DNA of 64,000 nt from Fasciolopsis buskii (GCA_008360955.1 LUCM01003804.1:216957-280956), one strand, 5' to 3'; counted from the first letter of the stretch, positions 12,465 to 25,291 are shown. Numbers and translations: made by a program. Notes: generated by a model from the letters alone, not told the origin.

Positions 12465-15400
12465 AAAGCAATTGATACCTGTGTTCTCCAATTGTAATCT
12501 TAATCCTTTGTCACTTTCGAAATTGTAAGGCCAAGATCATGCCAGTTTCCAATACCAGGTAGACATACAACAAACGTCAAAAAGCGAGTCTTTCGCACGT
12601 GGAGTTGTGAACATCTCTGACAGTAATGCCAAAACAATTATATTTCAATCGGTAGACGCTTGTTACTCCATTTTCTGTGGTACTGAATATCCTGATTTCC
12701 CAAAATTTTCGTATAAACTAGGATGGCAACGGCAGGGACAGAGAGGCTGCGTGGGGATACCAAAAGTACAAGGCCACTTTGCTTTGGTGTAATGTGTCAT
12801 GCAAAGGCGAAGCCCGAATACACAGAGAGGAACTGGACTGACGTTCAAACGGCTCTGACGACAATTGAATAACACGTGAGCTTGGAACTAGATCGTCTGC
12901 AAGCCCGAGGACAAGTATGGAATCAGCCAGCCCCTCTGGTCCGCGGATCGACTGAGAGTGGTCTGGTGTTGTGACAGGCTCCGAGGCGAGCATGGATCCG
13001 CATGTAAACCATCAATTTGGCTGTCCAGAGCCCATTTGACCGTTCTCGGTTAACTTAGTGGGATGGGATTGAATTGGGGTCGACACGGCCGATCGAAGTC
13101 ACTAGATTTAGCGAGCCCGATAAGCAGATTATGAAACAAAGAGAATGCACCGTAGATCTGAGATCAACACGAAATCAGTTGCATCTCTGAAGTTAATTGG
13201 GTATTTTAGTGAAATTCCGTAAGTTCGTTATAACATAATTGTGCTCCGAAAACCAGTTTGTGTTTGCGTTTGATCTGTAACCATTTGCCGATCCGTGAAA
13301 CCAAATAAATCAAGTGGCTTAATGAATCAGGTTATCCTACTGGGCGGTTGGAGAAGTATTGATCAGTTGTCGATCAAATAACAGGCTACTCATCGTTCAC
13401 CATTACCATTTCGGCTCTTTGTAAGAATGTGACGCGTTTAAAGTTATGGACCTAATGCTCAATCCCCGCTGCAATCGACTGAGGTAATTGGATGTCATGT
13501 GTAATATTGTTCCAAGTAGACGAATTAGTCAATAAATAAATTACCAGTCCAATTTCCATTTTGATTATTTTAATAGTTTTTATTTTCTTCAAGGTCGACG
13601 TAGGACAAATCGTACGCGGATGAGAGCCAAATCAAAGTGGTTTTTCTTTAACTTCTTCCGCCAATTTTCATACCAAATTGGTGTTTTTTTTCAGTCCCTT
13701 TACGAATCTAGTTTCAGGCTGTCTAAATAACGATTACCCCTTTTGGTGCTTGTTTGATTGCTTCTGTTCGGTTCTGTTGACTGATCACGAGTAAATAGTG
13801 ATTCAGGAATAAATTTGCAAAATCGAATATCCCTTTTGCACAATCTTCTCGACTAGGGCATGAGTTAGGCCAATCAAGGTTGGGGTACACGAAACGTACT
13901 GCATGCCCCAGATGCGAGAAGAATATGATTCTAATTAACGACAACCACTTTGGTCTTAGACATCGGACCACATTGGGTCTGGCCTGCCGGAAACACCGAC
14001 GACTTTCTCCAACCTCCATTTTCTCAGATTTGTGACTATCCATTAAGTCTTGGTAGAACAGTGAGTAATCAAATCGATGGGACTGGGTCTCTTTGGGAGA
14101 GTCAAACAAATACAAACAAACCGTGAATTAACTTTACATCAACAGCTGAATTTGTATAATTATTGCGCAATTCGCCGTCCCGTTGCTTGTCAATCTGGAT
14201 GGATTAGAATTTCCGCATTCTACTCAAAGAAAGCACTGACTGTCAAAACGTGGTTCTGCATTTTTCTAGCCCAACAAAAGTCGATATGAGGTAGCATTCA
14301 CTTGTGATATCGAGTTATCATTTGAACGCTGTCTTGCATAGAATTTATTCCAAAGCATTTTTACTAGTGAATGGAGTAGTAGTCTTGCTTATCCAAAAAG
14401 TATCGATGTATTGTCCCTTTACTCCCATGAGTTCACTTTTTATAACATTGAAGAGGTGTTTAATAACAGGAAGCAGACCGGCTTTCCTGCTTTCTCCTAG
14501 ACTTGAAGCAAACATGCTAGAACCAAGGGAGTAAAGCAAATCGATTGACGAGGAGGCAGTGTACGTCGATATGGTAACGAATATTTCAACAAAGATTGAA
14601 AAACTCCACCGAGTTTTTCCGGGACCACGAGTGTCACTTGAGAAGATGGAGAAAAGGAAACGGGTTTCAGAATCCATCGACAAGCGTATGAAGTACCATC
14701 CAGTGAAAATATGCCGCAAGCGATCAAGGAATGCAAGTCACAAATGCACTGTTGACCAGCTCGACAGAACCGCGTGTAGGAGAATTCAACACGATGGTCG
14801 CTTCGCGCCTGCTAGAACAAAAGTCCGGAAAGGTATGAAAATAGTTCACCATCAAAACTTTCGTTTTGTTTACCTCAGTGATAACGGTGGCAAAGTGTAA
14901 CTTTCGAGTAAGTTAATGTTAGTGAACCCAAAGAACCCGCTGAAATTGCCGCGTAGTTGAATCTGTCATGTGATTGGCTGGACTATCAACGCGTCTGGAT
15001 CAACCAAGTGAACGTACCTGCTTGTTTACATCTGTACCGGTATAATGGCACCGATATGAACCCTAGCAGTCTAAGACTGCGAGCTGTTTAACACCTGATC
15101 TATTTGAACACGTGGAACCTCTAATGGCTCCATTGTAAATTTTATCAGGCTTGCCAACTAGTAAACAAAGTATCTATGGTCTGGTCACCGGGCCACACAC
15201 AGTAGGAGCGAAAGTTTCTAGGTCAGAGAGAGTCTAATATACTCAATATTGTTAATTGTTAATTATTGTTAATTGTTAATTATTGTTAATTGTTAATCAT
15301 CCAATACAATTTTCGAGTGTTCACTTGTAGTTCAAGCCAAATTTCAACCGTTTGTATTGATACTTCTCCCATCCCCGCGGGCAACGCTGTGCCGTGAATA

Positions 15401-16970
15401 AAGCCTAGTTTGTGGTTTTGGACAAAGGTTAAATTCATCTGTGTGCACAGGTCGTACTCGCTGCGGACGATCTTCGTGAATGGGTAAGAGAACAAATCAC
15501 TCCATACATTTTGTTTTGTTTTTTTTTTTGATTTCAAGACTCACAGTTTCTGCACCGTCGCTCCTAATGTGATTTTTTCGTCCAAAATTGTGGCCAATTG
15601 ATAAGTCTTTCGCTTATTCATTCGCTTATTCATTTCTCCAATGGCTAACAATTCACAACAGCTGAATTCTTCTCAATTGTTGGTTTGCACAAGTGTTTAA
15701 ACGCTTGCTTGTTTCAGTGCCTAAGTATGATGACTATCTCAATACAGTTGATAAGATCATGTGACCTTTGGAAGTATTCAACTTTAATAAATCTGCGTCG
15801 ATAATTTTGCAATCTTTGAAGCGGATTATCGTATGTGGTGTTGATATCGTTATCTGATGATCAGTCCAAAAAAGGCTTGATAGATTTGTTTTTTACCTGA
15901 GATCGCCCGTTTTTCTGGGTTATTGGCACCCAATTCGGACATCGTCCAAGAGAGTAAGCACAATGAAAGAGCAGCGCGTCAAGTGTTTCTTTTTAGTCTC
16001 CACCGGTCATTATCACAATGGGGGAAATCGGATTCGTTCAGATTTTGCTGCTTGCATTTTGTTTAGTATGACTGATTTCATTTGTTCTCACGTTTCAAAT
16101 AAATGACTGGTCGATATCTATATGCGTTCGATTCACCTTCCGTTCAGAACCTAGATCTCATCTCCCCATCATTGTGAACCCTTGGCCGGACGTTAACCAG
16201 TGCTTCACACGGACAGCTTAACATCTCGCAGGGTGACTGAACAAGATGGAATAGAAACGACGGATATTTCACCAACTTTGAGAAATTTTCTCGACAAATG
16301 TGGCATTAAAGCTGGACTTTCTGCGGCCGTTCAGACTGCTTTTGGTCAGCGATCACACTCTGAAGTATTTTATTATTTTCCACTAGTGTGTCGGTAGAAT
16401 TCATGATCTGCGATTTCAAATAAGTGCACTTTGTTGTTGGTATTTCTTTCTACGGTATCGAATGCTGTAATGTTTACGGAGTATTGCCAAAATTCCAGTC
16501 GGAATATTGATTAGAAATAGACAAGCAAGCGCACTGTTACATGACAGCGAAGTTGTCCCTCATTAGGAAATTGTATTTAAGCTAAAAATTACTCCTCAAT
16601 GAACGATTCATTTTTTCTCACTTTGACTATTGATCGACAATACATTTTCCGTTAATCCCATGGTTCTGTTAACTCGTATTGATAAATTTTAGTTAATTTC
16701 GATCCAGACAGCTTTTTGTTTGGGATTTGGGCAAATAAATTCCAGGCTGTTTTTTCAGGTTCATTTTCACAACAACACACAAATTTTGAATCGGTTTTTC
16801 AAAAATCTTCCTTAAATGGACTAACAGCTCAGTGTTCACTATAGCTACTCAGCATTCGCCCACTTAAATGTATGAAGATTTCTCTTTAATTCGATTACAC
16901 TTCCGTTTTCTTTTACTTGCCTTAACAATGAAACGATAGGTTACGTTTTTCTAAAAACGAACATAAGGCT
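12465..16970. other. No gene seen apart from the 17-bp minisatellite
   Basis: Overlapping frames of 107-130 codons at 13,723-14,900 on both strands look like chance openings: they overlap antiparallel and show no motif. A 13-bp word (TTCGCTTATTCAT) is tandemly doubled at about 15,607-15,632. Confidence 0.6.
15248..15298. repeat. Minisatellite, three 17-bp units
   Basis: Exact tandem array of ATTGTTAATTGTTAATT at 15,248-15,264, 15,265-15,281 and 15,282-15,298, with only the last base of the third unit changed to C. Each unit is itself built from shorter ATTGTTA steps. Confidence 0.95.
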
Positions 16971-16977
16971 AACTGTG

Positions 16978-17080
16978 GACTGACAAGAGGGAAGATGAGC
17001 GACGGTAGGAGGACCCGAATCCGTGAACTTGAGGTTGAAGCATGTTGACGCTGATTGACTGACCATCGTTTCCCATCTGC
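16978..17080 (-). mobile_element. tRNA-derived SINE, second family, copy 3 (head only)
   Basis: On the minus strand CGATGGTCAGTCAATCAGCG, GCTTCAACCTCAAGTTCACG and a B-box variant GGATTCGGGTCC match, in order, the heads of the copies at 12.4 and 54.2 kb. CGATGGT pairs with ACCGTCG as an acceptor-like stem. The 3' body is not recognisable. Confidence 0.55.
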
Positions 17081-17658
17081 TAGTCCAAACAGCAACATGT
17101 GGTGTGGACAATAGGTCTACGCATGCAAACAATGTTTGGTAGAAATATCAAGCTTACTAAAGGCATTATTTGGCCAAATGGTCGACCGGTCAGCATCGTG
17201 GCTTTCCAGCAGGGAAATGCCATTCGTTCAAATTTTTCCACCACCGAATAAATTCTCCATTTGGCAGCACTTTGTTGGCCTTTATTTTGTACACGGTTGG
17301 AAAAAGCTGTGAAATAAAGTGGAGTAATATCAAGAGCTCAATGGAAAATTGTCATATGGAGCCAGATCACAGCTCCAGGGACAATAGTTAACTTCCTAGA
17401 TGAGCCATTTAGCCGGAAAACTGTAACGTAGGGCAGGTGTAGAAGCCAATTTTGAAGGCAAAACGACGTATCTCTTATTCTGGCCCGCGGACAAATTCCA
17501 GTCACGAGTTCGCACATTGACAACAAAAAATACTTGATCATTTGATCTCCGGTTGCTGAAACCTGTTGCACGGTCTGCTCATCGGAACTGGACAAGAGTA
17601 AGAAAGGAACAGTCTCAACACGCCCATGTGTGCAGACATGTCTGACCCAGATATCGTT

Positions 17659-17768
17659 CATTCAGAAAACAAGTTGGCGAACAAGCTCGTTTTCAGTGAT
17701 TCGCACTCATGCCATTATATCACTATATATATATCTTGACAAAATATTTTCACTATAGGAAGGATTGG
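17659..17768 (-). repeat. 3'-end arm of the Penelope-like element's inverted repeat
   Basis: These 110 bp are the reverse complement of 19,237-19,350 with few mismatches and a different length of an internal AT run. They begin with CATTCAGAAAACAAG and end with GGAAGGATTGG. In element direction this is the 3' terminal segment. The arm is open as protein on both sides, which explains spurious plus-strand frames here. Confidence 0.9.
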
Positions 17769-17810
17769 ATTAGTCAGATACAAATATGGGTGGGGAAGGG
17801 ATTTGTGGTG

Positions 17811-18476
17811 TTAACTGTTTTGTTGTCTGGGGTTTGTATTAGGACGGATTGCGACAGCTTCCGCAGTGCTCAAGGGGCGACACTTTGCCAACCTGGATTG
17901 TTGACCTCTGACCTTATACAGGGTCCGGAAAGCTTGCGTCACATTCACGGTGTGGTTAGTCTGTGCTAGATGTGAAACAACTGCGCTATCAGGTGACTTA
18001 ATTGTTCCAGTGCCTAACCATGCTGGGTGGCGCTCACGGATGCGTTCAGACAAGCACCTAGTCGTGCGGCCGATGTACATGGTCCCACAGGAACATGTGA
18101 AGGAATAGATACAAAACGAGGCTGCAGAATCAGGGACTTTGTCTTTCAACCATATTGACACTACGGGGCGGGATTTGAACAGGATACGAAGCTTGGCTTC
18201 GTAGAATGTCTTGTTGATAGCACTAGTCAGTCTTCGTCGTGCTATCTCTGCTAGCGTGTTACCTTTGAATGGCAGAGATATGTATACTGGCTTTCTCTCC
18301 ACCGTCGCCCTCCTAGGAACTTCCTGCTCTGTCTCCAACATCTTGTCGATTAATCTAATTGGGAAACTATTTTCAGTGAATACTCTTCTGAGCGTCTGCA
18401 GTTCAGCCTCAATAGTATCTTCTGTGCATATTCTTTTTGTCCTGGCAATCAGACATCTAATTAAGTTCCTCTTCAC
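17811..18476 (-). pseudogene. Penelope-like GIY-YIG endonuclease domain
   Basis: This is the 221-codon downstream part of the same broken polyprotein. Its frame stays open upstream to about 18,539, giving 21 more codons of the RT-endonuclease linker, so the ATG at 18,476 is unlikely to be a real start. The GIY-YIG nuclease lies at about residues 123-210. It shows the YSFTCSCGTMYIGRTTR core (C128 and C130 as a likely metal-binding pair, MYIG as the second half of the name motif), the helix arginines in CLSERIRERH, a downstream SxxxSHL...H segment, and the conserved acidic residue in STAEAVAI (about E206). This domain nicks target DNA for primed reverse transcription. The natural stop at 17,811-17,813 is followed by only about 40 bp before the terminal arm. 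Confidence 0.9.
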
Positions 18477-18477
18477 A

Positions 18478-19335
18478 TTAAGAGGTACAAAGCTGTGGAA
18501 GTTGATGTATTGCCCATTCCATGTGGCTTTCCTGTGTACTGGATCGCCGAATGGAGCCGTCTTCTCGACGACTTAGTCGTACATCTAAGAAAGCTATTTC
18601 ACTGTTCAGCTCCATCTCTGTTGTGAATTTCAAATTTGCGTGAGCCGATTTGAACATATTCAACAGTTGTTTAGTTTTCGTCGAGGGGTTGAGTACACAG
18701 AAGATGTCATCCACATAACGCTTGTATAGGTAGAGCGATTGTATTGACGACTCGAGTGGTCCACGTTCCAGCTTTGCCATGAAAATGTCAGCTAGTAGCG
18801 GACCGAGTGGGGATCCCATCGCCACGCCGTCCTTTTGACGGTAAATTTGATTATTAAATTTAAATTGGACGTTGTAGGTACAAAAGAGCAATAGTTGTTT
18901 CAAGTCTGCTATCGGGAGACTTGTCGCTAAGCCATTGTTCTCGATGTAGTCACAGAGGTATTCGATTGTCTCCGTGATCGGAACGTTGGTAAAAAGGGCG
19001 GTGACGTCTAAAGAAAGCATTCTTTGTCCCTTCATATTTAGTTCTTTCACGGAATCGATAAGCTCAAATGTGTCTTTGAGACTATGTTTTGCTACCTTCT
19101 GTCTAAAGGGTTCCAGTAACCTAGCTAACCATTTTGCCACAGCATGGTACGGCGAATTGCACATGTCGAGAATAGGCCTCAGAGGTGCTCCATTTTTATG
19201 TAATTTGGGTAGGCCGTACAAACTTGGAATAGTCGCCCAATCCTTCCTATAGTGAAAATATTTTGTTAAGATATATATATATATAGTGATGTAATGGCAT
19301 GAGTACGAATCCCTGAAAACGAGCTTGTTCGCCAA
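18478..19335 (-). pseudogene. Penelope-like reverse transcriptase (truncated, frameshifted)
   Basis: Open frame of 285 codons encoding the catalytic core of an RNA-dependent DNA polymerase. Visible motifs are GLPKLHK (residues 41-47), RPILD (53-57), the motif A block SLDVTALFTNVP with catalytic D110, motif B KDGVAMGSPLGPLLAD (168-183), the catalytic YVDD (207-210), and the downstream FLDVRLSR block (249-256) typical of this RT class. Residues 1-33 are encoded by the inverted terminal arm, not by RT. Genuine RT sequence starts at residue 34 (position 19,236), so the ATG at 19,335 is not a native start. The C-terminus after residue 265 is out of frame and ends in an early stop. Moving to the adjacent frame at about 18,540 restores the usual RT-to-endonuclease linker. 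The catalytic residues are intact, which suggests a fairly recent insertion. Confidence 0.93.
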
Positions 19336-19350
19336 CTTGTTTTCTCAATG
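19237..19350 (-). repeat. 5'-end arm of the Penelope-like element's inverted repeat
   Basis: Inverted partner of 17,659-17,768. It is fused at 19,236/19,237 directly to the truncated reverse transcriptase: the last arm codon is TGG (W33), and the next residues, ATIPSLYGLPKLHK, are RT. The arm includes a longer AT microsatellite (about 19,270-19,284) than its partner. Confidence 0.9.
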
Positions 19351-19354
19351 TGCT

Positions 19355-21585
19355 CAGTGGTAATTTTCAAAGAATCGTTCGTTCACTTCATTGCGTTAGA
19401 GCTATCATTGCATCTGCCAGTAATGGGACATTCGTACTCCATTTGTTTTCCTTCGCGTGCTTCATTGCCACCGACCTACTCAGGTGGGTTGGATTCTATA
19501 TTGAGAACAAATTTATGACTTAGATCTCATCACCAAAAGAACAGCAACTAGTCGGCCAGATTTTTCACGGGTTCCTAGTTCATGTTTTCCATATGTGACA
19601 TCTTTAAGCTGACCAAGACACGGTTGGCTGGACAGACGTCTCCCGGTTCCCGTGTAAGCCGGCCAAGGAAGGTCAGAAGTCCTTTAATTTTCTGTCATCC
19701 CGACATGATCGCTTATTTTGCCGGAGGTCGAAATAGGCAGCCGAGAGCAAAAACGTAAAATGTAACTTTAAACTTCAGATCAAACAACTGAAATTTGCAT
19801 AAAACTCGCTCATATTCTGTCGTATAGATGACAGGAAGATAATATTGATAGTTGAACGGAAACTGCAGGCTTCAAAAGAAACGATTAGTGGGCGGCAGCT
19901 GGTTGCTGGTCCACAGACCAACAGATCGATGATGTCTATTGCGATAGATGTTACCCATAGTTAAAAACAGAGAAAAAACATGACTAGAACGAGAGCGAGA
20001 ATGAAAGCCGGAGTAATTTGATCTAGTTGGGCAATTGTCAATGTTCTTGGTGGATGTGTTGTTGTAACAAATCTATTTGTGTGCTTACAAGGCAATTCGG
20101 AGGTAACAAAAACAAATGATTCTCACGTGGTTGTTTTGCCTTTAAAATAGTGCCACGAAAGCAATTAATAGATCACTGAAAAAGGGACATGGAGCTGGAA
20201 AGCTGATTCGGAAGCATAGTGTTAGGAAAGTTGTAACTTACTTATTGGCGAGCGGTTTTGCCTCTGAGTTAAATGTCCCTAGCTGAAGGATCGGAAGATG
20301 AATACTTCAAGCAACTCTAGTGTTCTTGTCCATCTGATTGCCAAATGGAATTCACTTGGGGTTTTTTGAGTCAATATTTTTTGCCATTTTACGCTGTGCG
20401 CTCTCAGTATTATATGTGCTACCTTAAACTATATCACAACATGCTATACTGGGCTACTCTATACTACATCACATGTTTCCTATTAGAAAATAAAATTATT
20501 GTCGCCTTCTAAGAAACATTTTAGTAGGTTACCTTTTTGATCTAAATAACTTCGTTGTTGGCGAATTGCATCAGAGAGCAAAAACCATCGAACGTATCAC
20601 ACTTTGGTCAGTTCTGGTCCACAGGGCATTTGGAACAGCTTTGTTCTAGTATATTGCCCATACAACAATCATATTCACTTGGAGAAGCTGGAAAACCGTT
20701 ATTCTCGTGCAGAATTACACGGAAAAATGTCGAAAACAGTCGAACATTAGACGAATAACTTCATAAAATGTTGTGCAACACGTAGATAAATCCAGGCTCG
20801 TCAATTTTGGTTTGTTATTACAGTAAGTAGATCTGTGGACACATAACTCCACCTATGAACGGATTTATCTTTCTGTGATTCAAATTCAAGCCACAGGTTC
20901 CAGGGCACAAACAAAACGGATGGTTTTTTTCTAACTGTAAAACTAGGGGGGGGGGCTGCCTATAGACCAAATGATCCATTACAGGACAAAGATATTTTCG
21001 ATCACCAGAATTGATTCACCACAATAATGAGAACATTTAGAATATCTGCTCGAAGGATTTCGGGACTCCGTGGGCAATATGTGCATGACTAAATACTGAG
21101 ATAGTGAAGGACGAAATAAAATGCTTTTGTTTATTAATTACATGTTTTCACGGCAGTTAATTTACCCAAGGTTTAACAATGATGCGAGTGCTCAGTTTGC
21201 CGAGGTTCAGGGAAACACCTTAATGGAGAGACGATTGCCGTTCATTGACCCCGGACGAAATGAAGTCGTTCGGATGGACTAGGTTGGAAAAATCTCGGTT
21301 GTACTAAGCAAAGTCAAAATCAAATAACTGATCAGATAAACCACGGAAACTACCACAAATACACTATCGCTAACAAAAAATAATAGTTTTATTAAATTTC
21401 TGACAGTAAGCAACGCACAAGCACACACTGAGTCCAAAAAACGCTGTGCCCATATCATTTGCTCATGCTATTCAACTATCCGTTTACAATAACATGCATA
21501 CAGTGTCCACATTTAACTTCAAATATACGTGTCTAAAACTTGGTAGAAAATGAATGCCCAGGTTGTCGACGGTGACCATAGCAAC
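19355..21585. other. No gene seen
   Basis: Flank of the Penelope-like element. A run of G preceded by CTAG near 20,945 and followed by GCTGCC, read on minus, faintly resembles the C-run of the second SINE family body; too short to call. Confidence 0.55.
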
Positions 21586-21589
21586 GAAA

Positions 21590-21763
21590 ACAACCACGAT
21601 AAGAACCACAACGGTGACAATAACAGTAACAACAACAATAAAAAACCAACATTACCGACAATAACAACAACAAAAGCAATAACGAAAACAGTAACAACAA
21701 CCACAACCACGACCACGACGAGAAAAGTAGTGCGAACATTGCCTAGATGGTTAGCAGACAGAC

Positions 21764-21796
<33 letters not shown>

Positions 21797-21920
21797 TGCA
21801 AAAAATAACCGTCCTAAACTAACATTTTGGCCTCGCAACTTTTCACATCTCTTGGAGGGGGGGGGGTGCGGGAGAAATTTGAGGTATTCATCACACACAC
21901 ATACACCCACACACGCACCT
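21590..21920. repeat. Microsatellite cluster (AAC-rich, GACA, G-run, CA)
   Basis: Successive low-complexity tracts: imperfect AAC/ACC-rich DNA to about 21,720, a GACA array at about 21,754-21,796, a run of nine G near 21,859, and CA-rich DNA at about 21,890-21,920. Long frames on both strands here (Val/Leu-rich on minus, Asn/Thr-rich on plus) are products of the repeats and are not annotated as genes. Confidence 0.9.
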
Positions 21921-23499
21921 CGGAAACTTGTTCACATAATGTCGAGGGCATTTGGTACTGTTGTCGTTGTCGTTGTTATTCGTTTGTCCGTTGTTTCCCG
22001 TTATTTTAGATGATCGTCTACGGTTTAAAATTCGACTCCGAATTACATAACAGTCTGAGTGATATCTGACCGACTGAGGGGTAATCTGGTGAGTTATTTC
22101 CTTTGGGATATATTCACCCACGAGGCCGTACTTGGTATGCATACAAGACACCGGAAGTACGGTTCCACTCAGGAAGTCTCATAACTATGCCCTAATTGTT
22201 GTATTGTTTCATATGGACAAAATAAGCCTTTATCTGACGCAGACTTAACTCCGATCAATATAACCTATACCGGACGTTTTACTTGAGTTTTTTCTTTTCC
22301 TATGCAAAGAAGACATTCTATTGATTTATGTGTTGTGTCAGCGAGCAAACCTTTGCATTTCTTCCTAACAAGCAACCTTGGATTGTCTCGTTCTTAGTGA
22401 AAAATTAACTATAAATAAGTATGGAAGCTGGGTGCAGACTAAGCCAGAAACAAACATCGCGAATAGCATGGAAAAAAAATATGAAAACACTGCTATTATT
22501 AACTGCACAACGGACTACACGAATGCAATTGGGTACTTTGCAGAACAACGTGCTGACGGCCGACTGGCAACCCATCTGTCATGAAAGGCGGGAATAATGT
22601 TATCAGTCATTCTTGAATGTGAATTTGGCATGCGTCGAAACGATTGGTTCACGAACAAGCAAGTTGTACTTGCACCCTGATGTGTAGAATATGCCGGCGT
22701 GCCGTTGGTTAGCGTTAGCAAAGCGGTTGCCTGTGGTCAGACTAAATGCTGACTGGAACTTGTCACTTGCGTACTTCCAAGGAGAACTTCGACGGGCAAA
22801 ATCGTGGCCTGAAGTTGGACAAGAAGAGATGGTAAATGGCAAGTAACAGCATCATCTTCATTATCCATCAAAGAAAAGTCACGTTATTAAATAGTCCACG
22901 AGTCTGCGCCATATTCCATCACCTCGGGATAGTCCAAAGTTATTAAATATGGATTACAATTTTTCCCTCCCGGATTGTGGGGAGGGGCGAACAGTATTAG
23001 ATTTGTGTTAGATTGACCAATTTGGTTGGGAAAAGCGACTCGTATGCAGTTAGGAACCGAGAAAATGTCGATTTGGACACCTGATACACATTTGCAACTG
23101 CAACATCGAATCAGGCAGGAGCATCCGGTGAATTGTCATCCTAATCGAACTTCATTCGTATTGTGCCACCGATTCGATGAACACAGTTGAATCAGGGCGG
23201 TGGATGCTCGTCGACCCAACGATTGAAAATCCTTGAAGGTTGCACCTAATGGATGAACGATAGTAGTCGATCTTGCGAACAGATGCATGAGTGTTTCATT
23301 AATCAATCAAGGTCAGTGAAGGTGTATTTAAGAAAGTTAATCATAAATTAGTAATCGTGACATGATAACAGTAATGGTGCAGCAGGTTGAAAATTCCATT
23401 TCGTCACGGTTCCACTATCCAAACTTTTAATGCTTGTCTTGCTACAGTAACCATCCGTCGCTGTTGGAAATATGTGAGAAGAAGGCCTACTCTCCGGAA

Positions 23500-23580
23500 A
23501 GCATCCGACAAGTAACGATCCACCGTCTACTGCCCAACGTTTTTGAAAGTGTTCGAGAACTTGCTTCTTAATCGTATAGT
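23500..23580 (+). other. Possible decayed non-LTR reverse-transcriptase scrap
   Basis: One frame reads TIHRLLPNV and the overlapping next frame reads LKVFENLLLNRI. Together they resemble the YRPISLLP...KVFE..L..R stretch at the start of LINE reverse-transcriptase domains. The resemblance does not continue downstream, so it may be accidental. Confidence 0.2.
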
Positions 23581-25291
23581 TACTGAATGCCAGTTCCGCG
23601 ATTCATCGCGGTTCCCTACTTTCCCACATTTCATTAGTTGCGAATATGAAGACGTTATTTTTGCTGGTTTTACTTTGTTGAAAACAGTCTTAGTCTTCTG
23701 TAATATAATATTAATGAACTCAGGAACTGGTCTTCTCCTAAATCCTTTGCAGTAAGTTTTCACAAATGTCTTGATGTTACCCTCACTTCTCAGCTTGGTT
23801 CGTGGTATCTTTCTATCTCCGGTAATCTCTCATCACTACTAATTAATAAAGAATGCGTCCGAAAAGATTCTTCTGCTGGTTGCTTATGGATGGATTTGAC
23901 TCACAACTTTCCTTGAACAAATCACTTTGAAGCTGCTGCTCAATTTGCTGTGATTTTGCCTTCTGTCATTTCGTCTGAGAAACTTCTGATTATCGTGTAC
24001 ACTTTTTGTTAACGTCAGTTCAGGCACTCACACCCCTTGTCTCTAATGCTCCCCAGCAATTCTTTCCTAGCCTGAAGCAGATAGATATTATTTTTACCAG
24101 TAAATCTATAAAATTACTTACATTATGCAATGGAGTTAACAAGGTTACACTTACCGAATTCCTGGTTACAAAATATTTTGAAGCCTGTGTCGGATTTTTA
24201 GATAGACTGTCCTACACTAACCACTGTCTTCAAACAGTTCTGTTCACGGTTCTTTGATTTTTTAACTCGCCCCACGCTTAGGTTTCTCTCTTTTAGTATC
24301 TCCATTTATGAGAAGAGTCTTATTCTTTACATTGTTCATCTATGCATAAACCACGAATTAATGATCAGTGATCTTAGTGCTCACCTCCAATTGCATGGTT
24401 AATGCATTATTCTCTTTCATTATTGTTTTTCCAGGTCGCTTTTTTGATCAAAATGGGCACTGAAACGTGTTTACATTTGCCCCAAACATTCGTTAAATCT
24501 TGTGCCTGTTCTAACGGAAAATTTCTCCGCATCCGAGCGTTGAAAAGCACCATTTGATCGAACCTGACTTGGCTTCCACGTCCCGAAAGCCGTTTGGTGG
24601 GAGGGAGAGAATGAGGTGGCTCTCAGCGGGCAAATTTACTTGGTATTTCCGGTCCGGCACATCCTGGCACCAAGGACCACAACTGTCAAAACCATTAACC
24701 AGAAGGGCAACGCAGCCAGATCTTGTTTCGAGAATTACACGTTTATTCGGGAACAAAAAAGCTTCCGATATGGGCAACAGTAGTCATAAGATTCAAAGGT
24801 GTGTAGACAATTTGTCAATGAAGGACAGTTAAGGGGCCTTCTGCTTATAACTAGATATTTTGACTTTTTCGAAGGATTTCAGCCCTACACGATGTTTTGT
24901 TTACTTTGAAGGGACAGGATATTCGCAACAGGGTACTGTGCTGAATCAAATGGAATGCATGGTGCACAGTGAATCGAGAACTACAGACGACCTTGGCGAA
25001 CGTGATAACGATCGTTACCTTCAAAGGGTTTTAAGAAATGACCAAAATAAAAAGTCGAAGAACGAAAAGTGGCACTTATCTAGTCATTCACATGTTTCAC
25101 AAGCTGCGAAGCACGTTTTGTGTATCTGTAATCCATCCATTCGTTGCTTCAATGCAGTTGCTGGCGATGTGGATAACAGCTAAATAATTCACCTACGCCT
25201 TCATGGGACAGCGTGTTAGACGTGTGTTGCGGTCGGGAGAAAAGCAAGCCTTCTTCTACCTCCAAAGTTCCTGATTTTAACACCATCTTCA

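Larger units (their letters stand above)
17659..19350 (-). mobile_element. Penelope-like element, 5'-truncated, with inverted terminal copies
   Basis: Minus-strand retroelement of about 1.7 kb. Reading in element direction it contains an inverted terminal arm, the reverse-transcriptase core, a GIY-YIG endonuclease, a short 3' region of about 40 bp, and a second terminal arm. The order RT then C-terminal GIY-YIG is diagnostic for the endonuclease-bearing Penelope-like elements, which integrate by target-primed reverse transcription. The N-terminal part of RT, upstream of the GLPKLHK motif, is missing, so the copy is truncated. A one-base frame disruption near 18,540 breaks the polyprotein. I could not see a target-site duplication outside the arms. 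There is no CTGATGA...GAAA hammerhead core within the arms, although many Penelope-like elements carry one in their terminal repeats. Class assignment is very secure; family within the class is not determined. Confidence 0.95.

Noticed and set aside
17709..17969. 86-codon plus-strand frame over the Penelope 3' end
   Set aside because: It is the antisense shadow of the inverted arm and the endonuclease gene.
21519..21822. Overlapping frames of 68-92 codons on both strands (Val/Leu-rich, Asn/Thr-rich)
   Set aside because: They are translations of AAC and GACA microsatellites; several frames are open at once.
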